Notes under the pieces: model-generated
What the model saw: the letters and a program-made list of their open reading frames with translations, nothing else
Databases searched by the model: none
What the model was told of the DNA's origin: nothing
NCBI GenBank assembly: GCA_015178975.1
Contig: WHVD01000026.1
Coordinates: 62,001 to 126,000, forward strand
Source of the DNA: Hysterangium stoloniferum
Lineage: Eukaryota > Basidiomycota > Agaricomycetes > Hysterangiales > Hysterangiaceae
Direction: 5' to 3'
Length of the DNA stretch: 64,000 bases
Shown: positions 10,527-21,640 of the stretch, in pieces
Numbering within the stretch: the first letter of the stretch is position 1
Layout of the letters: each line of letters starts with the position of its first letter
Made by a program: the position numbers and the translations under genes

Positions 10527-13500
10527 ATGCCTCTCAGTCGTGAGCAGGTAGATGCTTTGAAAAAAGCAAAGCTCATCCTTGAAGAGGCCAGAATATTTGA
10601 TATTCCTTCTATCTCTGTTAATCCTGAGCTTCAGCAGTTGCAGCACATTTTCAACCTTCACATTGATCCACTCAGTCATTCTTTCTCCCCTCTTTTAAAC
10701 TATTATCCCCCTCCAGCAAGATTATTTACAGAGGAAGAATGGCAACATTCTAAAAATAAGACTACCCGCCAGTCTTATGCATCTGCACTCATTGAGCATC
10801 CAATTGGTGCCATTGTCGAATATCCAGAATCTGGAAGCCAACCTAAATATTCAGTTGCACACCATTTTCACATTAATCCCAAGAATTTTATTCATCCAAA
10901 GGAAAACATCCAATACTCTTTAGGTGATGTGCATGGTTCGCATGAAAATGTCACTTGCTATTTGCTTCGTGATATTCACACCAAAGAGCCGGTATCTTGC
11001 AAACAATTAAAAACCCGCTGTAAGTCTTACTTCTCTGAATATTTTTTTCAATAACAGTTTTATTGGTGATTACTCATATTTTTTTCTAAACAGGTCGCTC
11101 TGTAAAGCAATGTTCTTTTATTAGTACACAGCCACATACTGCTGGGGCCTCAAGACAACCTTTTGATGCTACAAAGGAGGTGTTTCTAAAGACATTGGCA
11201 TTTTTCTGTGCACTACAAGAAAATGGGTGTCTTTTCAATTTAGAATCAGATCTAAGCTCAAATGACTATGAAGAGGATAGTGACCAATGTGGCTCAGCCA
11301 GTCGAAATGACAGAAATTCCAAAGCTGGGGATTTATACAGTGTACTCAGAGACTCACGAGCTTGCACTTCGAAATATTCCACCTGTGATGGTCAGCTAAT
11401 CTTCATTCGTGATTCCAACAATCATTCTAAGATTCAGTAAGTCACTTATTTTATTTGATTTTCAGTGTGATTTTTATAGGCTAATAAATTGGAGGTGCGA
11501 GAAATATGGGAAAGGTTATCGGGCACACCTTGTGTTGCGAAATCTTAATGAATTCAACATAGGGTACTTGGAAGCACTTCTCTGTAACAACAAGAGAGAA
11601 ATACAACAATATGAGGAAGCAGCCTCTCGAGATGGCTATGGTCCCCTTGCTCCTTGCAATTTCTTGGCAGCTGTTCGAGACCAAAAGGAGCTTTGTCGTA
11701 AGTCTAAAACAATCAATATTGGTATAGTATCCTTTGCTAATTGAAAGTAAAAAAGCCATATGGCACAGAAATGCAGATGGTATTCTTGCCCGTGGAATAT
11801 TAAAAGTTACTTCAGAATGCCCTGTGCGGTTTGAATTCTATGAACCATATGATCTTCAATCATGCCCATATATTTTACTTGTGTCACACCATCCTCATTC
11901 ACACGCTGATCCCAATCCATCAAGAACACCAGGCACAATTCTTCAAATTTGGAAGAATCTATTGAATCAGTTAAATTGGAAACTTGCAGATGCAACACCA
12001 AGAAGAATTATATTAGACAGTTTTTTTATGTCAAGTCTTCGTCAGGTCTTGGGATGGACAGGGATAACAGATCCGGCACTAGGTGATCTGCATCCTTCGC
12101 TTGCCAATGCTGACCATGCTGCTCGTCTAATTGACAACCTCCGATATCTACATTATCCCCATGGCACCGGTTTTGAAGGTATGTGTTTTTAATATGTTCA
12201 TATCAAAATTTATGCAAAAATATTATTTAGGGGCTAAACATGTTTATAATGAGCATAAGCTACTCCCACAAGATGAAGTTTATGTCCGGTGCATTGAAAC
12301 TCATGAGATCCAGGGTGAGGGAACCTTTCAGCTTGTGGTATGCATGTTTCGTGCCATGAGTATACTGCTATCCAAAACCAAACGGCCATCCATTGACACA
12401 TCTTTCAAACGGCTTCACAACTGGCAAGAATTCGAGGTGGAAGCGTGGTTCCCTGAGTATTCACGGTGTGAGACTACTTTTTGTTTTATTACCATCCCTA
12501 ATCTCAAATACCGCCATTGTGGTCGCTCGGGCATTTACTACCTCACAGAGTGCACTAGCACACAAAATTTTATTTCGATGTATATTTAACATTGTAGAAG
12601 AAGACACAGGTTCAAAGGTTAAGTTTCGTCATATACATGGTGAGGGCTTTGATAGCGTCATGGCTGATGGCCACAGAGGTCAAGCACTAGGTTTGTGAAA
12701 ATTAGCTATGTTCAACCAGTCAACTCAATTATTATTTAGGTCTCGGGTTATACTGCGAAGAAATTTGTCGTGGGATGACAGGGTACTGTGCCATTGAACA
12801 TACCAAAGCACTGCATACTCTGTCACCATATGATCACTTAGCCCGTTTATACCGTCTTTGCTTCACACATTTCACACGCAAGATTGGAAATCTAAAAGGA
12901 CACGTCACACTTCCCATTCGTGCTGCGATGATGAGCCTTTACTCTGCAGAGCCATTACCTGACTTCGAAGGTACCTTACAATTAATCCGCTCAGGAGGAA
13001 AGAAGGCAGCAGGTAAGTTTCATCCGTTGTTGCATATTTTCTAATATCTGATAAACTACAATAACTAGACTGGCTAAAAGATAAAGAAGCAGCATCTGGA
13101 TTCGCCCTTGCAGGGATTTACCAGCCACTGAGCAAAATTCCACTTGAAATATGGAAAGCATCACCATTAACATCCAATGGTAATGAGCAGGCGCATCGGA
13201 ATATAAATCGAGATGGGATAAAACTCACGATGTTAGCGGGAATCATGCGTGGAATGCAATTTGACTCTCGATGTATGGCCAGCCTCAATATTCTGTGCAA
13301 ATATGGTATCAATATGAGAGATCAACAGGCGACTCACTTTCGCAGAGCGGCACGTGCAATTCAAAGAAGCAGTAAGTAGTAGATTTCTGAACTTTTTCTC
13401 TTGTCTTTTATTGATCCTTACTAATTTTCTTCTTTCTAGGGCTGGTTCAAAAACGTACAATCGAGTCTATTGACGAGGATATTAATATTTTGTATAACGA

Positions 13501-14227
13501 AGTGCTCAGTCTGCAAACCCATGTAGAAACTCAAGCCTCGGTCCTCGAATACTCTACTGGCAAAGGCAAAGATCACGAGCGACCAGTGAAAAGGCTGCGA
13601 CAGGACAGCAAACGACTCACAGAGATGCACAACAATCTCAGGAAGTTAATTTCGAGAGGCTCAGGGAAGATTGGCACACCAGGGCTTGACGAGGCTTCAA
13701 AACCATCCATTGCTGCGTCATTAACCTATAATCAGCAAATTCAGATATCACATCCCTCAACAATAAGTCCAGACTCTCGTTTTTCAAGCCCAACATCTTC
13801 GTGTCATCCTCAAAACACTTTGACACCAACACAACCACCTGCCCACCGCCTTCAAGCTGAGCCTGAGCACTATAACCTGCCCACTTTCATCATCCCTCAG
13901 GATATGCATCTATACTCTCCCAATAACTCTTTAATGCATTCTCATCACAACTCGCCATTTCCTTTTCCTCGTGTAGAGCCCGAATTCTTAGCACAAAATT
14001 CACAAACATATCCTATAGCCCCCCTTCACCCAGTGTTAAATGGTCCAGCCTCACCACACACGCTTAATCAACTCCCTCAACTTGTCGCCATCAGCACCGG
14101 TCGACCCCCTCAACTTGCTGCCATCAGCACCGGGAATCCTGCAAGTTACTATCCACCCTATTTTAACACTAATGTCGCAGAGTCATATCCTAATTCTTAC
14201 ACATCTCATTTTTGGTCAAGACAATAA
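10527..14227 (+). CDS. Putative DDE transposase, 1084 residues, nine exons
   Basis: Exons 10527-11019, 11094-11436, 11480-11697, 11756-12178, 12231-12465, 12512-12690, 12740-13012, 13069-13371 and 13440-14227 sum to 3255 bases, an exact number of codons. Introns are short, and most have GTAAGT-, GTATGT- or GTTTGT-like donors. Candidate catalytic residues are Asp about 548 (SIDTSFKRLHNW), Asp about 623 (VMADGHRGQALG) and Glu about 761 (SNGNEQAHRN), in the order and approximate spacing of a DDE/RNase H-fold transposase. The C-terminal 240 residues are Ser/Pro/Gln-rich and look disordered. The third intron uses a weak acceptor, and the fifth (12466-12511) ends in AC instead of AG, which may inactivate the gene. 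It should cut at the flanking inverted repeats. Confidence 0.8.
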
Positions 14228-14400
14228 GACTTTTTTTATAAAAACTTAATTTTAGATGCTTTTATGTAAATACAACAACAGAAACTTGTCTCGTTATTAC
14301 AGGAGAATAAATTTTTTATTAGAAATTGATGATTACACGGTCTGAGAGCGTGTCTGGGGGACGGTATGGCGCATAAGAGCAAGTAAGCTTAAGTTGACGC

Positions 14401-14456
14401 TAATGGGATGAGATCTGGGGCCGGGATGCCGAGTCGTAACAATCGACTGTGAACTC
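14401..14456 (-). repeat. Right terminal inverted repeat of the DNA transposon
   Basis: Reverse complement of 8385-8440. It is followed directly by the right copy of AAATTCTAG at 14457-14465. Confidence 0.93.
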
Positions 14457-15240
14457 AAATTCTAGTCGACAAACTAAACTTTGTACAGTGCAATGTTGAC
14501 CAAGCCGTATTTTTTCGACGTGGAGACTCAGGCGAACACACAATTGTGGTGGTACATGTGGATGATTGCACTATAGCTGCAAAATCCCTTGATCATGTTA
14601 TTTCCCTCAAGTCGCAAATCAGCAAGTACGTTGAGATTACTGATTTGGGTGAACTCCATTGGTTGCTAGGCATCGAGGTCACAAGAAATCGTGACACACA
14701 TACTATTTCCCTATCCCAAGCATCCTACATCGACTCTATTCTACGTCGTTTTGGTTTCGCAGAACTCAAGCCTGTATCCACTCCAATGGAGCCGAATGTT
14801 CACCTCCATTCTGGGCAAGCCCCCTCAACTGGCGAAGAGTATGCAATAATGCGTCATGTCCCTTATCGTGAAGCGGTAGGCTCACTGATGTATGCCTCTC
14901 TTGGCACACGTCCTGACATCTCTTATGCTGTAACCACCGTATCACGATTTTCAAGCAACCCTGGACCAACACACTGGGATGCTGTTCGACGCATCTATCG
15001 TTATCTGTTAGGCTCAAAGCATCTGAAATTGACATATGGGGGAGCTGAGAAAGTGCTGACTGGTTTTGCAGATGCGGATAGAAGTATGGGTGAAGATCGA
15101 CGAGCGATATCAGGATATGCCTTCCTCATTGATGGTGGAGCCGTATCGTGGTCCTCAAAGCGTCAAGGAATTGTTTCACTTTCGACAACGGAGAGCGAGT
15201 ACGTTGCTGCAACACATGCTGCGAAAGAGGCATTATGGCC
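14457..15240 (+). pseudogene. Ty1/copia element C1, RT catalytic motif and RNase H (3' part)
   Basis: This continues the reading interrupted at 8376. It shows VVVHVDDCTIAAKS (RT catalytic Asp-Asp), GELHWLLGIEV, ASYIDSILRRFG, the conserved YREAVGSLMYASLGTRPDIS, and RNase H up to STTESEYVAATHAAKEALW. The element then stops abruptly near 15240, where it is fused to an unrelated gene fragment (F1) in opposite orientation. Neither the end of RNase H nor a 3' LTR is present. Confidence 0.93.
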
Positions 15241-16056
15241 ATGGAAAGTATATGAGTTATTGCCACAAGTGATGGTGGTGTACGGGATTGGCAGCCCCGG
15301 AAAAACGGCGATATGGGGAACATCAACTCTGTACTTGCGATCCATTTCTTGCTTGAGCTGTTCATCACTGTCAAAGATAGTTTGTGCATAGGTGACTGCT
15401 GCCAGAATGTATTGGTCAATGAGGCAGCGCACTCCAGAGTCCATCTGTGGTAGATCACGAGCAAACTGCGGTTCGAGAACCATAATAGTGTCAAGACTAT
15501 AAAATACTTACAGATAAGTTGAAATGTGCCGTCATACTTTGACAACCACTTTTCTGCAAGGCAAAATTTGCAGGCGAATCATGAAGGTTCGCTTTTTGAA
15601 GCCAATCGTCGTCGTACTTGAGGGCCCCAGTGTAATCCATTCCAAGGACTTCCAAGTGTCTTGGAAGAATATCGGAGAAGGAAATGACCTACGGTAAGTA
15701 CCTCAGGCTACGTTTCATATGATGAGAAGGTCAACAGGAACACTCACGTCAGGATCAATGACAGTGGATTTCAGGTGGTGCAAAACCTCCTGCAGACTAT
15801 TCAGAAGTGATGGATTCTCCAACAACAACTGACAGAACTTATGCATATCGACTGCAGGTTTGACAACCAAATCAGTGTTCTCTGACATCAAAGCTAAGTT
15901 ACACTGCTTTATGGTCGATGCATTGGAGCCTACGGAATCCTCGGAAACGGTGGCAACAGAGAATGAAGTACGTGAACCATTGGGTGCAGATCCGAATCGG
16001 CGTTCTTGTCTTTCCAACAAAAAATCATCTTCAAAACTGGCCCTAGATATGGACAT
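15241..16056 (-). pseudogene. Unrecognised gene F, copy 1, three exons, 3' truncated
   Basis: The product is not recognised. Exons 16056-15748, 15688-15512 and 15465 to about 15241 join in frame across GT...AG introns (60 and 46 bp). The reading begins MSISRASFEDDFLLERQ, includes a KFCQLLLENPSLLNSLQEV helix-like segment, and reaches IAVFPGLPIPYTTIT before it meets copia RNase H at about 15240. A second copy at 19561-20880 has the same exon order, so the exon model has comparative support. The loss of its 3' end makes it probably non-functional. Confidence 0.65.
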
Positions 16057-16220
16057 TGTTCGCTTGCTGGTTGAAAGAAAGATGCGTTTGGTAATAATAC
16101 CCGACCTTCCATAACGCATAAGTCCATACATAGGTTGTTGGCGAACGCTAATTAGCACTCAATTGGCTGTGGTGTCATAAGTTTTTCCCCTTATCACTTA
16201 ATATATGCATCATGTGACTC
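16057..16220. other. Upstream flank of gene F copy 1, no gene seen
   Basis: A short stretch between the F1 start codon and the poly(T) end of the non-LTR element. It contains no convincing frame apart from an in-frame upstream extension of F1. Confidence 0.4.
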
Positions 16221-16556
16221 CTCTTTTTTTTTTGTTATATTTGTATCCCGCTTCAAGCAACAATGGCTAACTGCGGCTAGGGGGTGGAAAGGCCCCCAGA
16301 GAAGCTATGCTACGGTGGTAAGAAGTTCCGAGTGAGCTTCGTGTCTATGATGGGTTTTAGAGGGCTCGAGTCAGGGTGGGGACGGTAAAAGTCGGCGTAC
16401 GGAGTCGGATGTAGCTAGAAGGAGAAAAAGAAAAAGAAGACCAAGAGAGAGATATGTACATCGGCCATGACGTTCAGGGACGATCTGTTGTGGAGGGATT
16501 GTGGGAGAGGTGTGGGGCGAGCGGGGGAGTCAGTGTCGCAACGGAGCCAGGTGGCT

Positions 16557-17459
16557 CTAAGGAGGTTCGTAAGGGCGCGGTGCAAAGGCAGAGGTTTGGC
16601 AGATAAATTTTGCAACTGCTCTGAGCCCAGACTTTGTACCCAGCAGAAAGGCCAGGTCAAGACCGCGTGAGACCTTTCGTAGGGGCCCACGCCAGTCTTC
16701 ATAAAGGGGGCAACTCGTTAAGATGTGGTCGCGCGTTTGGAGCGGTGCATATCCACAGGGGCATGCAGTGGGCAGGGTGGGGAGGAAGCGGTTGTAGTAT
16801 TCCCCAAAGAAGCCATGCCCAAAGATTGCTTGAATGAGGCGAGTGTGCTGTGCACGGGAACCAGTGAAACTTTTGTGGATGGCAGTGAGTTTGAGCGAGG
16901 GTGGTTTGGTGAGGACGAGAGCGGAAGCATTAGTGTGTGGCTTGGCTGCCCACTCTTTGCCCCATTCTTTGACTGCGCGGACTTTGGCCCTTTCCCGGGC
17001 CCAGGTCATGGTTGAGTGCAGTACTGACCTGGCTGTTGTGGCCCATTTGGCTAGTGCGTCAGTGTGTTCATTTCCCTGTATGCCCATATGTCCTGGGACC
17101 CAGGAAACTTCAACATTGGTGTAATGGCGGGAGGACAGCAGCGAATCAACATGCTTGTGAAAAAGCGCAGAGCAGAGCTGGGCTGGATGTGGGGACACAT
17201 CAGATATTGATGATATAGCAGCCTGATTGTCAACCATAAATGAGATGTGCGTAACAGTAGTGAGGTGGTCAATGATGTTGGTGAGGCGGGCAGCAGCACC
17301 CACAAGAGCAAGCATCTCAGCATTGAAGACACTGGCTCTGCGGCCAAGGCCCCACTGACCTGAGGCAACCTCCATGCCAAGGTGTACTGCCGAGAAACCA
17401 CATCCCGTCCGTTTTCTGTAAATATGACCAACTGGGTTGGATCTGACGAAATGGCTCAA
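16557..17459 (-). pseudogene. LINE RNase H domain and C-terminal zinc-knuckle-like segment
   Basis: This 300-codon open stretch of the LINE ORF2 contains RNase H, which would remove RNA from the RNA-DNA hybrid during retrotransposition, then a Cys-x-Cys...His...Cys motif near its end. The upstream RT lies in another frame, so the original polyprotein is broken here. Confidence 0.85.
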
Positions 17460-17733
17460 ATGCGAGCCTTAATCTGGTTGATGAGCTTCCGATGGTCTTC
17501 TTCAGTGGATTGCATGGGTGGAGGACTGAGCTTAATCAGGTGCCCCATGGGTGTTCCCTCTCCCAGGGAGGCGGGACATACGGCAATAGCCTTTCCGACT
17601 TGGGACTTGTGAAGGTCGCCAGATGGTGGATGACTGTTGAAGGTGGGCATTTTCCTGCATTCTTTTTTGACTGGCGCATGGGTCGGGGTTGCGGTGACAA
17701 GAGGGGATCATGTTCATCCCAACTGGCAGGAAG

Positions 17734-18597
17734 TCAGGCGAGGACCTGCGATGCGGCTGGAAGGGCCCGGAACCTCGTGGTGGCATTTTGTGGCAGGCGC
17801 TTCAGGAGTAGGGGTATAGGAACTATAGCAGCCAAGTGATGCATTTCGGGAATGGGCGTCGTGTGGAAAGCTCCTAAGAGCCACCGTAACCCAACAGTTT
17901 GGGCACACTCTAGAGGCTTCATGAGGCCTTTTTGGCGGACGCCTATGTACCAGATGGCAGAGCCAAAAGTAAGGATAGGAAGTACCACAGTAATATAAAG
18001 GAGGCGAGCACTGGACACTGACAGGCCTCTAACACAGTTGGCAAGGATTCGCAAACCTGCCACAGCAGATAGGGCCTTATTTGACACCTCAGTAACATGC
18101 TGCTTAAATGTCAGCCAACTGTCGAACCACAGCCCTAGCCACCTAATAACGGGCCATGGGGCGATGGTAAATGGTTGCACATTTGGTGGGTGGATAAAGA
18201 GCTGTGGGCCCGATGCAAGCACTGTCTTGGAGCGAGTGAAGTGGATTAGGTCTGTCTTGCCCGAATCTATGGAGAGGCCAAGCGCACTAATAGTGGTGAG
18301 CAAGGGCCTTAGGGCCTCATTGAGTAGGTGGATATTGGACTCGAAAGAATGAGAGAAGGCCAACAAGAGCACGTCATCCACATAGGACTTGACATGCGTT
18401 CCTGGGGCTACTGCCGCAAGACGGAGGATGGGTGATGCGTAGATTGTGGAGAGAACAGGTGACAGAGGGGACCCTTGCGGAATGCCAACCTCAGCCAGGG
18501 GAGTGGGTGGGCCGACAAAGCCATCTACCCGGATCATAACGCTCCGCAGACAGAGGAACGACTTAATCCACCCCACAAGTTGAGGAGCAAATCCCAT
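17734..18597 (-). pseudogene. LINE reverse transcriptase domain (palm to thumb)
   Basis: This 287-codon open stretch starts MGFAPQLVGWIKSFLC and includes GIPQGSPLSPVLS (RT block 4) and KSYVDDVLLLAF with the catalytic YVDD, then the thumb region. The fingers portion lies at 18630-19001 in a different frame. Confidence 0.88.
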
Positions 18598-19560
18598 CAG
18601 AACTAAGATACGAATAAGGTGGGGGTGGTTTACATAGTCAAAAAAGTCCTTGATGTCAAGGGAGACTGCTGTAGTGACCAGGCGCGAGCTCCATGCGGCC
18701 TGGATATCGTGCGTGAGCGTGAGACAAGCATCAATACTGATGATTTATCTCGCCCCCTGAATTGATTGGTCGGGACCAGGTTGAATTTTCCTACCTCAAA
18801 GGTGACCCGTTGGGCCACAAGCTTTTCAAGAAGTTTACTTAGGCATTCGAGGAGGGAGATTGGACGGTAGGAACGTGGGTTAGACATATCTGCCTTCCTA
18901 GGTTTTGGGACAACGGCAACAATGGCAGTTTTCAGGCGATGTGGGTGGTGTTGATGGATGATGCATCCATTCAAGAGGTTTGTCACCACTCCCTGGTTCA
19001 TCTCAAAAGCCCACTTGACAAGCCTCCAGTTAATCCCTGACCCGCCAGGGGCAGAGACATTGGACGTGGAGGATAGAGCGCCCTTGATCTCACTCTGGGT
19101 GGGGGGGGGAAGTCACGAAGTAGGAAGGGGGCCAGGTCATCAGGCAGGTCAACCCGGGTTGGTGGGGCGGTGGTGGGGAAAAAGGCACGGGCGAAGACCG
19201 GGTGAAGACCCGGGCCTGCTCCTCAGGGTGGGTAGCGACTCCGGCATCGGAGTGGATAGGGGGGGGGGGGGTGCGGGTGTGGCGGCGTCCTGTGGCCCAT
19301 TTAGTGAGATTCCATATTTCTGTTGGGGCCGTGTCTCTAATGATATCGGAGGCCCACTCCCGCTTGGCTGCCTGTCACCCGCCATCATCCTCGGCACCCA
19401 TAAAGGCCTTGAAGCACTGGCCAAATTTATTGCCGCCTCCAACGCCTTCCATAAGACATAAGCACGGCCTCACCCCTTGCAAATTCATCAGTTCTCCCCG
19501 CCCGAGTCACAAGTGTCGCATCATACAATATAAGACTTGTATTATTGGAAGGTCTTGCGT

Positions 19561-19824
19561 GATGGTTGTCACAATTGTACAATTGTCACCAATGCGTCTT
19601 TCTTTCAGAATGATGTCCATTTCACGTTCAGGCCTTGGTTTCGGACAGCACTCTCTACTGCGACGACAAGTACGCCAACTCGCATTTGCGTTCAGAGGTG
19701 CAAATCAATTCTATGTTGCCGAGAAGCGCAAGTTGGCTTTGACGCCAGACAACGCTAATTCGGTATTGGATCCGGCACTTGATATGCCCAAGTTCTGTCG
19801 GCTGTTATCGGCAAATGTTAGCAT
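19561..19824 (+). repeat. Left arm of a 264-bp inverted repeat
   Basis: Pairs with 19895-20158 in reverse complement with only scattered substitutions and no length change. Both arms contain gene F exon 1 sequence. The outer end holds ACAATTGTACAATTGT, itself a palindrome. Confidence 0.95.
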
Positions 19825-19894
19825 CCCAAGACTTACATGGGGATGAATTATTGTGGATTTTAGGAGGTCCAACACATCATCCAGACTCTTCAAA

Positions 19895-20158
19895 ATGCTA
19901 ACATTTGCCGATAACAGCCGACAGAACTTGGGCATATCAAGTGCCGGATCCAATACCGAATTAGCGTTGTCTGGTGTCAAAGCCAACTTGCGCTTCTCGG
20001 CAACATAGAATCGATTTGCACCTCTGAATGCAAATGCGAGTTGGCATACTTGTCGTCACAGTAGAGAGTGCTGTCCGAAACCAAGGCCTGAACGTGAAAT
20101 GGACATCGTTCTGAAAGAAAGACGCGTTGGTGACAATTGTACAATTGTGACAACCATC
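19895..20158 (-). repeat. Right arm of the 264-bp inverted repeat
   Basis: Separated from the left arm by a 70-bp spacer (19825-19894). The spacer, read on the minus strand, continues exon 1 (LKSLDDVLDLLKSTI) to a GTAAGT donor. Immediately outside this arm on the plus strand is a second GTAAGTCTT, so the same donor sequence is present at both ends of the inverted block. Confidence 0.95.
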
Positions 20159-20880
20159 TGTAAGTCTTCCCGTCGATTTTTTCATTGTACCAAATCTAGC
20201 CTGATGCACTTCTCATAGGTCGTTTCTTTCTCCAGTGTTAATCCAACGCACTTGGAATTCCTTGGAATAAATTACACTAGGACTCTCATGCTCAAGGGCG
20301 ATTATATTTTAAGGGCGAACCTTCAGGATTCGCCTGCAAATGCAGCCTTGCAGAAAACTGGTCTTTCAAGTCTGACGAAACACTTTAATTTATCAGTAAG
20401 TATTTTATAATCTCAGTCTCAATATGGTTCTCAAATCACAGTTTGTTCATGATCTACTACAGAAAGAATCTGATGCCCGCTGCCATGCCAACCAATATGT
20501 TTTGGCTGCAGCCATCTATGCGCAAACAATCCTTGACGGTGACAAACAGCTCAAGCAAGAAATGGACCGCAAGCATGGGGTTGATGATGCCCATGTCGCG
20601 GTTTTCCCAGAGCTCACAATTCCGTTCACCACCATCACTCGTTGCAATAATTTCTACACTTTCCATGGTGTCATTGATTACGGTATTGGATATATATCGG
20701 ACGAGGATCAAAGTTCGGTTTTTGTCTGTTTTTCCGGGAATTTGAGTACTGATTCTTGCTTTTAGTTGTACTAATCGATGGTGAAGCTCGTCTTGATCCT
20801 GCTCGAGCTCTCGCCTCTATTGTGGAGGCAAAGAATCTGGAAAAATCTGCAAGTCCAAACAGCCTGAGTCAGATCTCCCG

Positions 20881-21046
20881 GCGATGTTGTTCCGACTTCT
20901 TATGACCGCGGATGTTATGGATCAAGCAATCCGGTTCTTATCTGGTGTTGAAGAATTTTGACTTAGGGATTGTCCCTGAGGTCACGTCAAGGTATGTCTA
21001 CTTTATATCTCAACCATTGACAAGCCGCACCTACAGAATTGCCTTG
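20881..21046 (+). pseudogene. Fragment of unrecognised gene G
   Basis: It matches 22625-22800 and the reverse complement of 23690-23870: ATGTTGTTCCGACTTCTTATG, then VMDQAIRFLSGVEEF and a stop. It is a third, short copy of the G exon that encodes MLFRLPMTxxVMDQA. It ends in a fold-back joined to a LINE fragment. Confidence 0.6.
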
Positions 21047-21108
21047 TGAGCACCCCGATGATGCATGCGGCGGTCAAGGCAATTCTGTGTTGCGGCTTGT
21101 CAATGGTT
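21012..21108. repeat. Short fold-back: 35-bp arms at a gene G/LINE junction
   Basis: Arm 21012-21046 (aaccattgacaagccgcacc...) is nearly the reverse complement of 21075-21108, with a 28-base loop. The left arm is gene G sequence, so the right arm is an inverted copy of G sequence placed directly before LINE sequence. Confidence 0.85.
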
Positions 21109-21640
21109 TGCTCAGCGATTTTTCGCAAGCATGTTGATTCGCTGCTCTCCTCCCGCCGTTACACCAATGTTGAAGTTTCCTGGGTCCCAGGACATATGGG
21201 CATACAGGGAAATGAACGCGCTGACGCATTAGCCAAACGGGCCACAACAGCCAAGTCAGTACTGCACTCAACCATGTCCTGGGAAAGGGCCAAAGTCCAC
21301 GCAGTCAAAGAATGGGGCAAAGAGTGGGCAGTTAAGCCACACACTAATGCTTCCGCTCTCGTCCTCACCAAACCACCCTCGCTCAAACTCGCTGCCATCC
21401 ACAAAAGTTTCACTGGTTCCCGTGCACAGCACACTCTCCTCATTCAAGTAATCTTTGGCACGGCTTCTTTGGGGAATACTACAACCGCTTCCTCCCCAAC
21501 CTGCCCACTGCATGCCCCTGTCGATATGCACCCTCCAAACGCGCGACCACATCTCAACGAGTTGCCCCCTTTACGAAGACTGGCGTGGGCCCCTACGAAA
21601 GGTCTCACGCGGTCTTGACCTGGCCTTTTTGCTCGCTATG
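21109..21640 (+). mobile_element. Fragment of the same LINE family, RNase H region
   Basis: It matches the minus-strand LINE RNase H at high identity: KHVDSLLSSRRYTNVEVSWV, then PGHMGIQGNERADALAKRAT and the downstream Trp/Lys-rich segment. Small deletions shift the frame near 21460. Similarity ends near 21636, at the point where the other copy continues into its last residues. No LTR, poly(A) or target duplication was identified. Confidence 0.88.

Larger units (their letters stand above)
8385..14456 (+). mobile_element. DNA transposon, 6072 bp, with terminal inverted repeats; probably Mutator-like
   Basis: The element is bounded by a 9-bp target duplication and by terminal inverted repeats of about 56 bp (8385-8440 and 14401-14456). 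The repeats differ at roughly eight positions, and their core CAGTCGATTGTTACGACTCG is identical. It contains two genes in divergent orientation: a nine-exon transposase (+) and a five-exon Cys-containing protein (-). The 9-bp duplication and DDE-like pattern favour a Mutator/MULE-type element, but the class is inferred from these features and not from a database match. Confidence 0.9.
16221..19457 (-). mobile_element. Non-LTR retrotransposon (LINE), 5' truncated, RT plus RNase H
   Basis: Read on the minus strand, it carries a reverse transcriptase, RNase H and a C-terminal Cys/His segment. At 19001-18630: VVPKPRK and NPRSYRPISLLECLSKLLEK. At 18597-17734: GIPQGSPLSPVLS and the catalytic YVDD. 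At 17459-16557: RNase H with FNAEMLALVGA, a VDNQAA Asp and VSWVPGHMGIQGNEHTD, then CPCGYAPLQTRDHILTSCP. Frames are broken near 18630 and 17730. A run of ten T at 16224-16233 marks a probable poly(A) tail. RNase H-bearing LINEs in fungi are typically Tad-like. The 5' end stops near 19457 before the endonuclease. Confidence 0.9.
19561..20880 (+). pseudogene. Unrecognised gene F, copy 2, disrupted by an inverted duplication
   Basis: The order on the plus strand is: exon 1 beginning MSISRSGLGFGQHSLLRRQ at 19613, an inverted copy of the same exon (19825-20158), then exons 2 and 3 and a possible fourth exon (VVLIDGEARLDPARALASI at about 20766). Exon 3 begins just after 20424 and contains LAAAIYAQTILDGDKQLKQE and VAVFPELTIPFTTIT, closely matching copy 1. 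The inverted duplication removes the normal exon 1-exon 2 continuity. Past 20880 the sequence passes into gene G-like sequence. Confidence 0.62.

Noticed and set aside
10329-10679. 116-codon minus-strand frame at the transposase start
   Set aside because: It mostly overlaps transposase exon 1 and the divergent promoter region. The sense reading has intron-supported continuity.
16467-17124. Plus-strand frames opposite the LINE RNase H (Gly/Val/Trp-rich)
   Set aside because: They are antisense shadows of the RNase H coding strand, which has clear motifs.
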